Source of the DNA: Euonymus europaeus
Taxonomy: Eukaryota > Streptophyta > Magnoliopsida > Celastrales > Celastraceae
Direction: 5' to 3'
Assembly (NCBI GenBank): GCA_963580455.1
Contig: OY756961.1
Location: forward strand, 14,923,001-14,987,000
Length of the DNA: 64,000 nucleotides
The stretch's first letter is position 1. Each line of letters opens with the position of its first letter. The notes under the pieces were generated by a model, which searched no databases, had not been told where the DNA came from, and saw only the letters and a program-made list of their open reading frames with translations. Both the position numbers and the translations under genes were made by a program. Positions 24,363 through 36,694 of the stretch are shown in pieces.

Positions 24363-26125
24363 AACAACAGCTTTCTATGACAAATGGACAAAACCGTTAA
24401 AAGCTCCTCCATAGAGAGAGTTGAGCAACTTCGGACCATCAAAGTTGCTCGGTGTACACGTTTTATTGTTCTTATATGTCAAATTTTATGAGTATAAGCT
24501 TCATAGATTATTTCGATGCCAAAACACCAACTTTCTATGACAAATGAACAAAACCGTTAAAAGCTCCTCCATAGAGAGAGTTGATCAACTTCGGACCATC
24601 AAAGTTGCTCGGTGTACAGTTTTTATTGTTCTTATATGTCAAATTTTATGAGTATAAGCTTCATAGATTATTTCGATGCCAAAACAACAACTTTCTATGA
24701 CAAATCGACAAAACCGTTAAAAGCTCCTCCATAGAGAGAGTTGAGCAACTTCGGACCATCAAAGTTGCTCGGTGTACACGTTTTATTGTTCTTATATGTC
24801 AAATTTTATGAGTATAAGCTTCATAAATTATTTCGATGCCAAAACACCAACTTTCTATGACAAATGAACAAAACCGTTAAAAGCTCCTCCATAGAGAGAG
24901 TTGATCAACTTCGGACCATCAAAGTTGCTCGGTGTACACTTTTTATTGTTCTTATATGTCAAATTTTATAAGTATAAGCTTCATAGATTATTTCGATGCC
25001 AAAACAACAACTTTCTATGACAAATCGACAAAACCGTTAAAAGCTTTTCCATAGAGAGAATTGAACAACTTCGGACCATCGAAATTGCTCTTTGTACACT
25101 TTTTATCGTTCTTCTATGTGAAATTTTACGAGTATAAGCTTTCAAGATTATTTCGATGCAAAAACACCAACTTTCTATGACAAATGGACAAAACCGTTAA
25201 AAGCTCCTCCATAGAGAGTGTTGAGCGACTTCGGACCATCAAAGTTGTTCGGTGTACAATTTTTATTATTCTTATATGTCAAATTTTACGAGTATAAGCT
25301 GCATAGATTATTTCGATGCCAAAACACCAACTTTCTATGACAAATCGACAAAACCGTTAAAATCCCCTCCATAGTGAGAGTTGAGCAACTTCGGACCATC
25401 AAAATTGCTCTTTGTACAATTTTTATTGTTCTTATATGTCAATTTTTACGAGTATAAGCTTCATAGATTATTTCGATGCTAAAACAACAACTTTCTATGA
25501 CAAATGGACAAAACCGTTAAAGGCTCCTCCATAGAGAGAGTTGAGCAACTTCGGACCATCAAAGTTGCTCGGTGTACACGTTTTATTGTTCTTATATGTC
25601 AAATTTTATGAGTATAAGCTTCATACATTATTTCGATGCCAAAACACCAACTTTCTATGACAAATCGACAAAACCGTTAAAATCCCCTCGATAGTGAGAG
25701 TTGAGCAACTTCGGACCATCAAAATTGCTCTTTGTACAATTTTTATTGTTCTTATATGTCAATTTTTACGAGTATAAGCTTCATCGATTATTTCGATGCT
25801 AAAACAACAGCTTTCTATGACAAATGGACAAAACCGTTAAAAGCTCCTCCATAGAGAGAGTTGAGCAACTTCGGACCATCAAAGTTGCTCGGTGTACACG
25901 TTTTATTGTTCTTATATGTCAAATTTTATGAGTATAAGCTTCGTAGATTATTTCGATGCCAAAACACCAACTTTCTATGACAAATGAACAAAACCGTTAA
26001 AAGCTCCTCCATAGAGAGAGTTGATCAACTTCGGACCATCAAAGTTGCTCGGTGTACACTTTTTATTGTTCTTATATGTCAAATTTTATGAGTATAAACT
26101 TCATAGATTATTTCGATGCCAAAAC
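24363..26125 (+). repeat. 16-monomer HOR, partial copy 3
   Basis: Repeats the 21,803-24,362 text at an offset of 2,560 up to about 26,125, including CGGTGTACAGTTTTT near 24,610 and GCTTTTCC near 25,042. There it skips two monomers (320 bp), and the offset to the earlier copy becomes 2,400. Further shortened rearrangements of the same monomers fill the next 3 kb. Confidence 0.82.
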
Positions 26126-29100
26126 ACCAACTTTCTATGACAAATGAACAAAACCGTTAAAAGCTCCTCCATAGAGAGAGTTGATCAACTTCGGACCATC
26201 AAAGTTGCTCGGTGTACACTTTTTATTGTTCTTATATGTCAAATTTTATAAGTATAAGCTTCATAGATTATTTCGATGCCAAAACAACAACTTTCTATGA
26301 CAAATCGACAAAACCGTTAAAAGCTCCTCCATAGAGAGAATTGAACAACTTCGGACCATCAAAATTGCTCTTTGTACACTTTTTATTGTTCTTCTATGTG
26401 AAATTTTACGAGTATAAGCTTCCAAGATTATTTTGATGCAAAAACACGAACTTTCTATGACAAATGGACAAAACCGTTAAAAGCTCTTCCATAGAGAGTG
26501 TTGAGCGACTTCGGACCATCAAAGTTGTTCGGTGTACAATTTTTATTATTCTTATATGTCAAATTTTACGAATATAAGATGCATAGATTATTTCGATGCC
26601 AAAACACCAACTTTCTATGACAAATCGACAAAACCGTTAAAATCCCCTCCATAGTGAGAGTTGAGCAACTTCGGACCATCAAAATTGCTCTTTGTACAAT
26701 TTTTATTGTTCTTATATGTCAATTTTTACGAGTATAAGCTTCATAGATTATTTCGATGCTAAAACAACAACTTTCTATGACAAATGGACAAAACCGTTAA
26801 AGGCTCCTCCATAGAGAGAGTTGAGCAACTTCGGACCATCAAAGTTGCTCGGTGTACACGTTTTATTGTTCTTATATGTCAAATTTTACGAGTATAAGCT
26901 TCATAGATTATTTCGATGCTAAAACAACAACTTTCTATGACAAATGGACAAAACCGTTAAAAGCTCCTCCATAGAGAGAGTTGAGCAACTTCGGACCATC
27001 AAAGTTGCTCGGTGTACACTTTTTATTGTTCTTATATGTCAAATTTTATAAGTATAAGCTTCATAGATTATTTCGATGCCAAAACAACAACTTTCTATGA
27101 CAAATCGACAAAACCGTTAAAAGCTCCTCCATAGAGAGAATTGAACAACTTCGGACCATCAAAATTGCTCTTTGTACACTTTTTATTGTTCTTCTATGTG
27201 AAATTTTACGAGTATAAGCTTCCAAGATTATTTCGATGCAAAAACACCAACTTTCTATGACAAATGGACAAAACCGTTAAAAGCTCCTCCATAGAGAGTG
27301 TTGAGCGACTTCGGACCATCAAAGTTGTTCGGTGTACAATTTTTATTATTCTTATATGTCAAATTTTACGAGTATAAGCTGCATAGATTATTTCGATGCC
27401 AAAACACCAACTTTCTATGACAAATCGACAAAACCGTTAAAATCCCCTCCATAGTGAGAGTTGAGCAACTTCGGACCATCAAAATTGCTCTTTGTACAAT
27501 TTTTATTGTTCTTATATGCCAATTTTTACGAGTATAAGCTTCATAGATTATTTCGATGCTAAAACAACAACTTTCTATGACAAATGGACAAAACCGTTAA
27601 AAACTCCTCCATAGAGAGAGTTGAGCAACTTCGGACCATCAAAGTTGCTCGGTGTACACGTTTTATTGTTCTTATATGTCAAATTTTATGAGTATAAGCT
27701 TCATAGATTATTTCGATGCCAAAACACCAACTTTCTATGACAAATCGACAAAACCGTTAAAATCCCCTCTATAGTGAGAGTTGAGCAACTTCGGACCATC
27801 AAAATTGCTCTTTGTACAATTTTTATTGTTCTTATATGTCAATTTTTACGAGTATAAGCTTCATAGATTATTTCGATGCTAAAACAACAGCTTTCTATGA
27901 CAAATGGACAAAACCGTTAAAAGCTCCTCCATAGAGAGAGTTGAGCAACTTCGGACCATCAAAGTTGCTCGGTGTACACGTTTTATTGTTCTTATATGTC
28001 AAATTTTATGAGTATAAGCTTCATAGATTATTTCGATGCCAAAACACCAACTTTCTATGACAAATGAACAAAACCGTTAAAAGCTCCTCCATAGAGAGAG
28101 TTGATCAACTTCGGACCATCAAAGTTGCTCGGTGTACACTTTTTATTGTTCTTATATGTCAAATTTTATGAGTATAAGCTTCATAGATTATTTCGATGCC
28201 AAAACAACAACTTTCTATGACAAATCGACAAAACCGTTAAAAGCTCCTCCATAGAGAGAGTTGAGCAACTTCGGACCATCAAAGTTGCTCGGTGTACACG
28301 TTTTATTGTTCTTATATGTCAAAGTTTATGAGTATAAGCTTCATAAATTATTTCGATGCCAAAACACCAACTTTCTATGACAACTGAACAAAACCGTTAA
28401 AAGCCCCTCCATAGAGAGAGTTGATCAACTTCGGACCATCAAAGTTGCTCGGTGTACACTTTTTATTGTTCTTATATGTCAAATTTTATAAGTATAAGCT
28501 TCATAGATTATTTCGATGCCAAAACAACAACTTTCTATGACAAATCGACAAAACCATTAAAAGCTCCTCCATAGAGAGAATTGAACAACTTCGGACCATC
28601 AAAATTGCTCTTTGTACACTTTTTATTGTTCTTCTATGTGAAATTTTACGAGTATAAGCTTCCAAGATTATTTCGATGCAAAAACACCAACTTTCTATGA
28701 CAAATGGACAAAACCGTTAAAAGCTCCTCCATAGAGAGTGTTGAGCGACTTCGGACCATCAAAGTTGTTCGGTGTACAATTTTTATTATTCTTATATGTC
28801 AAATTTTACGAGTATAAGCTGCATAGATTATTTCGATGCCAAAACACCAACTTTCTATGACAAATGGACAAAACCGTTAAAAGCTCCTTCATAGAGAGTG
28901 TTGAGCGACTTCAGACCATCAAAGTTGCTCGGTGTACAATTTTTATTGTTCTTATATGTCAAACTTTTTTAGTATAAGCTTCCTAGATTATTTCGATGCC
29001 AAAACACCAACTTACTATGACAAATGGACAAAACCGTTAAAATCTCCTCCATAGAGAGAGTTGAGCAACTTCGGACCATCAAAGTTGCTCGGTGTACACG

Positions 29101-30399
29101 TTTTATTGTTCTTATATGTCAAATTTTATGAGTATAAGCTTCATAGATTATTTCGATGCCAAAACACCAACTTTCTATGACAAATGAACAAAACCGTTAA
29201 AAGCTCCTCCATAGAGAGAGTTGATCAACTTCGGACCATCAAAGTTTCTCGGTGTACACTTTTTATTGTTCTTATATGTCAAATTTTATGAGTATAAGCT
29301 TCATAGATTATTTCGATGCCAAAACACCAACTTTCTATGACAAATGGATGAACCGTTAAAAGCTCCTCCATAGAGAGATTTGAGCAACTTCGGACCATCA
29401 AAATTGCTCTATGTATACTTTTTATTGTTCTTCTATGTCAAATTCTACGGGTATGAGCTTCCTAGATTATTTCGATGCCAAAACACCAACTTTCTATGAC
29501 AAATGGACAAAGCCGTTAAAAGCTCCTCCATAGAGAGTGTTGAGCGACTTCGGAATTTCAAAGTTGCTCGGTGTACAATTTTTGTTGTTCTTTAATGTCA
29601 AATTTTACGAGTATAAGCTTCATGGATTATTTCGATGCTAAAACAACAACTTTCTATGACAAATGGACAAAACCGTTAAAAGCTCCTCCATAGAGAGAGT
29701 TGAGCAACTTCGGACCATCAAAGTTGCTCGGTGTACACGTTTTATTGTTCTTATATGTCAAATTTTATGAGTATAAGCTTCATAGATTATTTCGATGCCA
29801 AAACACCAACTTTCTATGACAAATGAACAAAACCGTTAAAAGCTCCTCCATAGAGAGAGTTGATCAACTTCGGACCATCAAAGTTTCTCGGTGTACACTT
29901 TTTATTGTTCTTATATGTCAAATTTTATGAGTATAAGCTTCATAGATTATTTCGATGCCAAAACACCGACTTTCTATGACAAATGGACGAAACTGTTAAA
30001 AGCTCCTCCATAGAGAGAGTTGAGCAACTTCGCACCATCAAAATTGCTCTATGTATAACTTTTATTGTTCTTCTATGTGAAATTTTACGAGTATAAGCTG
30101 CATAGATTATTTCGATGCCAAAACACCAACTTTCTAAGACAAATCGACAAAACCATTAAAAGCTCCTCCATAGAGAGAGTTGAGCAAGTTCGGACCATCA
30201 AAGTTGCTCTTTTTACAATTTTTATTGTTCTTATATGTCTATTTTTATGAGTATAAGCTTCATAGATTATATCGATGCCAAAACACCAACTTTCTATGAC
30301 AAATGGACAAAACCGTTAAAAGCTCCTCCATAGAGAGAGTTGATCAACTTCGGACCATCAAAGTTGCTCGGTGTACACTTTTTAATGTTCTTATATGTC
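26126..30399 (+). repeat. Mosaic satellite region without a stable HOR
   Basis: About 27 monomers recombine the subtypes of the 16-mer (AACAACAGC near 27,880, CCTCCATAGTGAG, TGTTGTTCGG) with units typical of the right-hand block. The latter appear from about 28,880: CTTCAGACCATC, AACTTTTTTAGTATAAG, CAACTTACTATGAC, ATGGATGAACCG, TACGGGTATGAGC and GGAATTTCAAAG. This is the first place, reading from the left, where the right-hand HOR monomers appear. No gene was seen. Confidence 0.8.
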
Positions 30400-33355
30400 A
30401 AATTTTATGAGTATAAGCTTCATAGATTATTTCGATGCCAAAACACCAACTTTCTATGACAAATGGACGAAACCGTAAAAATCTCCTCCATAGAGAGAGT
30501 TGAGCAACTTCGGACCATCAAAATTGCTCTATGTATAACTTTTATTGTTCTTCTACGTGAAATTTTACGAGTATAAGCTGCATAGATTATTTCGATGACA
30601 AAACACCAACTTTCTAAGACAAATCGATAAAACCTTTAAAAGCTCCTTCATAGAGAGAGTTGAGCAACTTCGGACCATCAAAGTTGCTCGGTGTACAATT
30701 TTTATTGTTCTCATATGTCAAATTTTTTGAGTAGAAGCTTCCTAGATTATTGCGATGCCAAAACACCAACTTTCTATGACAAATCGACAAAACCGTTAAA
30801 CGCTCCTCCATAGAGAGAGTTGAGCGACTTCGGACCATCAAAATTGCTCTATGTATACTTTTTATTTTTCTTCTATGTAAAATTTTACGAGTATAAGCTT
30901 TATAAATTATTTTGATGCCAAAACACCAACTTTCTATGACAAATGGACAAAACCGTTAAAAGCTCCTCCATAGAGAGTGTTGAGCGACTTCGGACCATCA
31001 AAGTTGCTCGGTGTACAATTTTTATTGTTCTTTTATGTCAAATTTTACGAGTATAAGCTTTATAGATTATTTCAATGCCAAAACACCAACTTTCTTTGAC
31101 AAATGGACAAAACCGTTAGAAGCTCCTCCATAGAGAGAATTGAGCAACTTCGGACTATCAAAGTTGCTCGGGATAGACTTTTTATTGTTCTTCTATGTCA
31201 AATTTTCCGAGTATAAGCTTCCTACATTATTTCAATGCCAAAACACCAACTTTCTATGACAAATGGACAAAAACGTTAAAAGCTCCTCAATAGAGAGAGT
31301 TGAGCAACTTCGGACCATCAAAGTTGCTCGCTCTACAATTTTTATTATTCTCATATGTCAAATTTTTTTAGTATAAGCTTCATAAATTATTTCGATGCCA
31401 AAACACCAACTTTATATGACAAATGGACAAAACCGTTAGAAGCTCCTCCATAGAGAGAGTTGAGCAACTTCGGACCATCAAAGTTGCTCGAGATAGACTT
31501 TTTATTTTTCTTCTATGTTAAATTTTACGAGTATAAGCTTCCTAGATTATTTCGATGCCAAAACACCAACTTTCTATGACAAATGGACAAAGCCGTTAAA
31601 AGCTCCTCCATAGAGAGAGTTGAGCAACTTTGGACCATCAAAGTTGCTCGCTGTACAATTTTTATTGTTCTCATATGTCAAATATTTTTAGTATAAGCTT
31701 CATAAATTATTTCGATGCCAAAACACCAACTTTCTATGAAAAATAGACAAAACCGTTAAGAGCTCCTCCTTAGAGAGAGTTGAGCAACTTCGGACTATCA
31801 AAGTTTCTCGGGATATACCTTTTTTTGTTCTTCTATGTTAAATTTTACGAGTTTAAGCTTCCTAGATTATTTCGATGCCAAAACACCAACTTTCTATGAC
31901 AAATGGACAAAACCGTTAAAACTCCTCCATAGAGAGAGTTGAGCAACTTCGGACCATCAAAATTGCTCTATGTATACTTTTTATTGTTCTTCTATGTCAA
32001 ATTTTACGAGTATAAGCTTCCTAGATTATTTCGATGCCAAAACACCAACTTTCTATGACAAATGGACAAAACAGTTAAAAGCTCCTCCATAGAGAGTGTT
32101 TAGCGACTTCGGACCTTCAAAATTGCTCGGTGTACAATTTTTATTGTTCTTATATGTAAAATTTTACGAGTATAAGCTTCATAGATTATTTCGATGCTAA
32201 AACACCAACTTTCAATGACAAATGGACAAAACTGTTAAAATCTCCTCCATAGAGAGAGTTGAGCAACTTCGGACCATCAATGATGCTCGGTGTACACTTT
32301 TTATTGTTCTTATATGTCAAATTTTATGAGTATATGCTGCATAGATTATTTCGATGCCAAAACACCAACTTTCTATGACTAATCGACAAAACCGTTAAAA
32401 TCCCCTCCATAGTGAGAGTTGAGCAACTTCGGACTATCAAAATTGCTCTTTGTACAATTTTTATTGTTCTTATATGTCAAATTTTACGAGTATAAGCTTC
32501 AGAGATTATTTCGATGCTAAAACAACAACTTTCTATGACAAATGGACAAAACCGTGAAAAGCTCCTCCATAGAATGAGTTGAGCAACTTCGGACCATCAA
32601 AGTTGCCCGGTGTACACGTTTTATTGTTCTTATATGTCAAATTTTATGAGTATAAGCTTCATATATTATTTCGATGCCAAAACACCAACTTTCTATGACA
32701 AATGGACAAAACCGTTAAAAGCTCCTCCATAGAGAGAGTTGAGCAACTTCGGACCATCAAAGTTGCTCGGTGTACACTTTTTATTGTTCTTATATGTCAA
32801 ATTTTATGAGTATAAGCTTCATAGATTATTTCGATGCCAAAACAACAACTTTCTATGACAAATGGACGAAACCGTTAAAAGCTCCTCCATAGAGAGAGTT
32901 GAGCAACTTCGGACCATCAAAATTGCTCTATGTATAACTTTTATTGTTCTTCTATGTGAAATTTTACGAGTATAAGCTGCATAGATTATTTCGATGCCAA
33001 AACTCCAACTTTCTATGACAAATCGACAAAACCGTTAAAAGCTCCTCCATAGAGAGAGTTGAGCAACTTCGGACCATCAAAGTTGCTCGGTGTACAATTT
33101 TTATTGTTCTCATATGTCAAATTTTACGAGTATAAGCTTCATAGATTATTTCGATGCCAAAACACCAACTTTCTATAACAAATGGACAAAGCCATTAAAA
33201 GCTCCTCCATAGAGAGAGTTGAGCAACTTCGGACCATAAAAATTGCACTTTGTACACTTTTTATTGTTCTTCTATGTGAAATTTTACGAGTATAAGCTTC
33301 CTAGATTATTTCGATGCCAAAACACCAACTTTCTATGACAAATGGACAAAACCGT
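30400..33355 (+). repeat. 20-monomer duplication (3,199-bp offset), copy 1
   Basis: Matches 33,599-36,554 at an offset of 3,199. Shared rare features are ACCGTAAAAA, TCTACGTGAAAT, TTTCTAAGACAAAT with ATCGATAAAACC, GAGTAGAAGC, ATTGCGATGCC, a two-base deletion in CGTTAAAACTCCTCC (about 31,913), CAATGATGCTCGG, GTATATGCTGCAT, ATAGAATGAG and GGACCATAAAAATTGCAC. Small differences exist, so the duplication is recent but not brand new. Confidence 0.92.
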
Positions 33356-33598
33356 TAAAAGCCCCTCCATAGAGAGTGTTGATCGACTTCGGACCATTAA
33401 AGTTGTTCGGTGTAAATTTTTTATTATTCTTATATGTCAAATTTTACGAGTATAAGCTTCCTAGATTATTTCGATGCCAAAACACCAACTTTCTATGACA
33501 AATCGACAAAACCGTTAAAATCCCCTCCATAGTGAGAGTTGAGCAACTTCGGACCATCAAAATTGCTCTTTGTACAATTTTTATTGTTCTTATATGTC

Positions 33599-36554
33599 AA
33601 ATTTTACGAGTATAAGCTTCATAGATTATTTCGATGCCAAAACACCAACTTTCTATGACAAATGGATGAAACCGTAAAAAGCTCCTCCATAGAGAGAGTT
33701 GAGCAACTTCGGACCATCAAAATTGCTCTATGTATAACTTTTATTGTTCTTCTACGTGAAATTTTACGAGTATAAGCTGCATAGATTATTTCGATGCGAA
33801 AACACCAACTTTCTAAGACAAATCGATAAAACCTTTAAAAGCTCCTTCATAGAGAGAGTTGAGCAACTTCGGACCATCAAAGTTGCTCGGTGTAAAATTT
33901 TTATTGTTCTCATATGTCAAATTTTTTGAGTAGAAGCTTCCTAGATTATTGCGATGCCAAAACACCAACTTTCTATGACAAATCGACAAAACCGTTAAAC
34001 GCTCCTCCATAGAGAGAGTTGAGCGACTTCGGACCATCAAAATTGCTCTATGTATACTTTTTATTTTTCTTCTATGTAAAATTTTACGAGTATAAGCTTT
34101 ATAGATTATTTTGATGCCAAAACACCAACTTTCTATGACAAATGGACAAAACCGTTAAAAGCTCCTCCATAGAGAGTGTTGAGCGACTTCGGACCATCAA
34201 AGTTGCTCGGTGTACAATTTTTATTGTTCTTTTATGTCAAATTTTACGAGTATAAGCTTTATAGATTATTTCGATGCCAAAACACCAACTTTCTTTGACA
34301 AATGGACAAAACCGTTAGAAGCTCCTCCATAGAGAGAATTGAGCAACTTTGGACTATCAAAGTTGCTCGGGATAGACTTTTTATTGTTCTTCTATGTCAA
34401 ATTTTCCGAGTATAAGCTTCCTACATTATTTCGATGCCAAAACACCAACTTTCTATAACAAATGGACAAAAACGTTAAAAGCTCCTCAATAGAGAGAGTT
34501 GAGCAACTTCGGACCATCAAAGTTGCTCGCTGTACAATTTTTATTATTCTCATATGTCAAATATTTTTAGTATAAGCTTCATAAATTATTTCGATGTCAA
34601 AACACCAACTTTATATGACAAATGGACAAAACCGTTAGAAGCTCCTCCATAGAGAGAGTTGAGCAACTTCGGACTATCAAAGTTGCTCGAGATAGACTTT
34701 TTATTTTTCTTCTATGTTAAATTTTACGAGTATAAGCTTCCTAGATTATTTCGATGCCAAAACACCAACTTTCTATGACAAATGGACAAAGCCGTTAAAA
34801 GCTCCTCCATAGAGAGAGTTGAGCAACTTCGGACCATCAAAGTTGCTCGCTGTACAAATTTTATTGTTCTCATATGTCAAATATTTTTAGTATAAGCTTC
34901 ATAAATTATTTCGATGCCAAAACACCAACTTTCTATGAAAAATAGACAAAACCGTTAAGAGCTCCTCCTTAGAGAGAGTTGAGCAACTTCGGACTATCAA
35001 AGTTTCTCAGGATATACCTTTTTTTGTTCTTCTATGTTAAATTTTACGAGTTTAAGCTTCCTAGATTATTTCGATGCCAAAACACCAACTTTCTATGACA
35101 AATGGACAAAACCGTTAAAACTCCTCCATAGAGAGAGTTGAGCAACTTCGGACCATCAAAATTGCTCTATGTATACTTTTTATTGTTCTTTTATGTCAAA
35201 TTTTACGAGTATAAGCTTCCTAGATTATTTCGATGCCAAAACACCAACTTTCTATGACAAATGGACAAAACCGTTAAAAGCTCCTCCATAGAGAGTGTTT
35301 AGCGACTTCGGACCTTCAAAATTGCTCGGTGTACAATTTTTATTGTTCTTATATGTAAAATTTTACGAGTATAAGCTTCATAGATTATTTCGATGCCAAA
35401 ACACCAACTTTCAATGACAAATAGACAAAACTGTTAAAATCTCCTCCATAGAGAGAGTTGAGCAACTTCGGACCATCAATGATGCTCGGTGTACACTTTT
35501 TATTGTTCTTATATGTCAAATTTTATGAGTATATGCTGCATAGATTATTTCGATGCCAAAACACCAACTTTCTATGACTAATCGACAAAACCGTTAAAAT
35601 CCCCTCCATAGTGAGAGTTGAGCAACTTCGGAGCATCAAAATTGCTCTTTGTACAATTTTTATTGTTCTTCTATGTCAAATTTTACGAGTATAAGCTTCA
35701 GAGATTATTTCGATGCTAAAACAACAACTTTCTATGACAAATGGACAAAACCGTTAAAAGCTCCTCCATAGAATGAGTTGAGCAACTTCGGACCATCAAA
35801 GTTGCCCGGTGTACACGTTTTATTGTTCTTATATGTCAAATTTTATGAGTATAAGCTTCATATATTATTTCGATGACAAAACACCAACTTTCTATGACAA
35901 ATGGACAAAACCGTTAAAAGCTTTTCCATAGAGAGAGTTGAGCAACTTCGGACCATCAAAGTTGCTCGGTGTACACTTTTTATTGTTCTTATATGTCAAA
36001 TTTTATGAGTATAAGCTTCATAGATTATTTCGATGCCAAAACAACAACTTTCTATGACAAATGGACGAAACCGTTAAAAGCTCCTCCATAGAGAGAGTTG
36101 AGCAACTTCGGACCATCAAAATTGCTCTATGTATAACTTTTATTGTTCTTCTATGTGAAATTTTACGAGTATAAGCTGCATAGATTATTTCGATGCCAAA
36201 ACTCCAACTTTCTATGACAAATCGACAAAACCGTTAAAAGCTCCTCCATAGAGAGAGTTGAGCAACTTCGGACCATCAAAGTTGCTCGGTGTACAATTTT
36301 TATTGTTCTCATATGTCAAATTTTACGAGTATAAGCTTCATAGATTATTTCGATGCCAAAACACCAACTTTCTATGACAAATGGACAAAGCCATTAAAAG
36401 CTCCTCCATAGAGAGAGTTGAGCAACTTCGGACCATAAAAATTGCACTTTGTACACTTTTTATTGTTCTTCTATGTGAAATTTTACGAGTATAAGCTTCC
36501 GAGATTATTTCGATGCCAAAACACCAACTTTCTATGACAAATGGACAAAACCGT
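33599..36554 (+). repeat. 20-monomer duplication (3,199-bp offset), copy 2
   Basis: Partner of 30,400-33,355, with the same private variants in the same order. Between the copies, 33,356-33,598 holds units with GTTGTTCGGTGTAAATTTTTT, a subtype that becomes a regular HOR member after 39 kb. Confidence 0.92.
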
Positions 36555-36694
36555 TAAAAGCTCCTCCATAGAGAGTGTTTAGCGACTTCGGACCTTCAAA
36601 ATTGCTCGGTGTACAATTTTTATTTTATGTCAAATTTTACGAGTATAAGCTTCAGAGATTATTTCGATGCTAAAACAACAACTTTCTATGACAA
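36541..36694 (+). repeat. Chimeric monomer with 6-bp deletion
   Basis: This unit is 154 bp instead of 160. Its first half matches the GTTTAGCGACTTCGGACCTTC subtype seen near 32,090 and 35,290. Its second half matches the CTTCAGAGATTATTTCGATGC subtype. The T-rich centre reads TTTTTATTTTATGTC, consistent with loss of GTTCTT from a TTTTATGTC variant. It marks a recombination junction just after the 20-monomer duplication. Confidence 0.85.

Larger units (their letters stand above)
17098..24518 (+). repeat. 7,472-bp block duplication, copy B
   Basis: Second copy of 9,626-17,046. Private differences seen by eye include AATAGGCAAA near 18,352, TATACTTGTTATTG near 18,745, CGGAGTACAC near 18,899, AGATGCATAG near 21,618 and CACGCTTTATT near 23,338. 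At 17,047-17,206 a monomer with GATGTCAAAACACTAAC is itself duplicated in tandem at the seam. Confidence 0.93.

Noticed and set aside
30065..30250. 61-codon open frame on the + strand, with a relative at 33,744-33,929
   Set aside because: Both are satellite translations. The two arise from similar variant units and differ by ordinary substitutions, without a protein-like pattern.
30614..30841. 75-codon open frame on the - strand, repeated at 33,813-34,040
   Set aside because: The copies sit exactly 3,199 bases apart in the 20-monomer duplication, so they are by-products of it. The + strand frame at 33,744-33,929 overlaps the second one.
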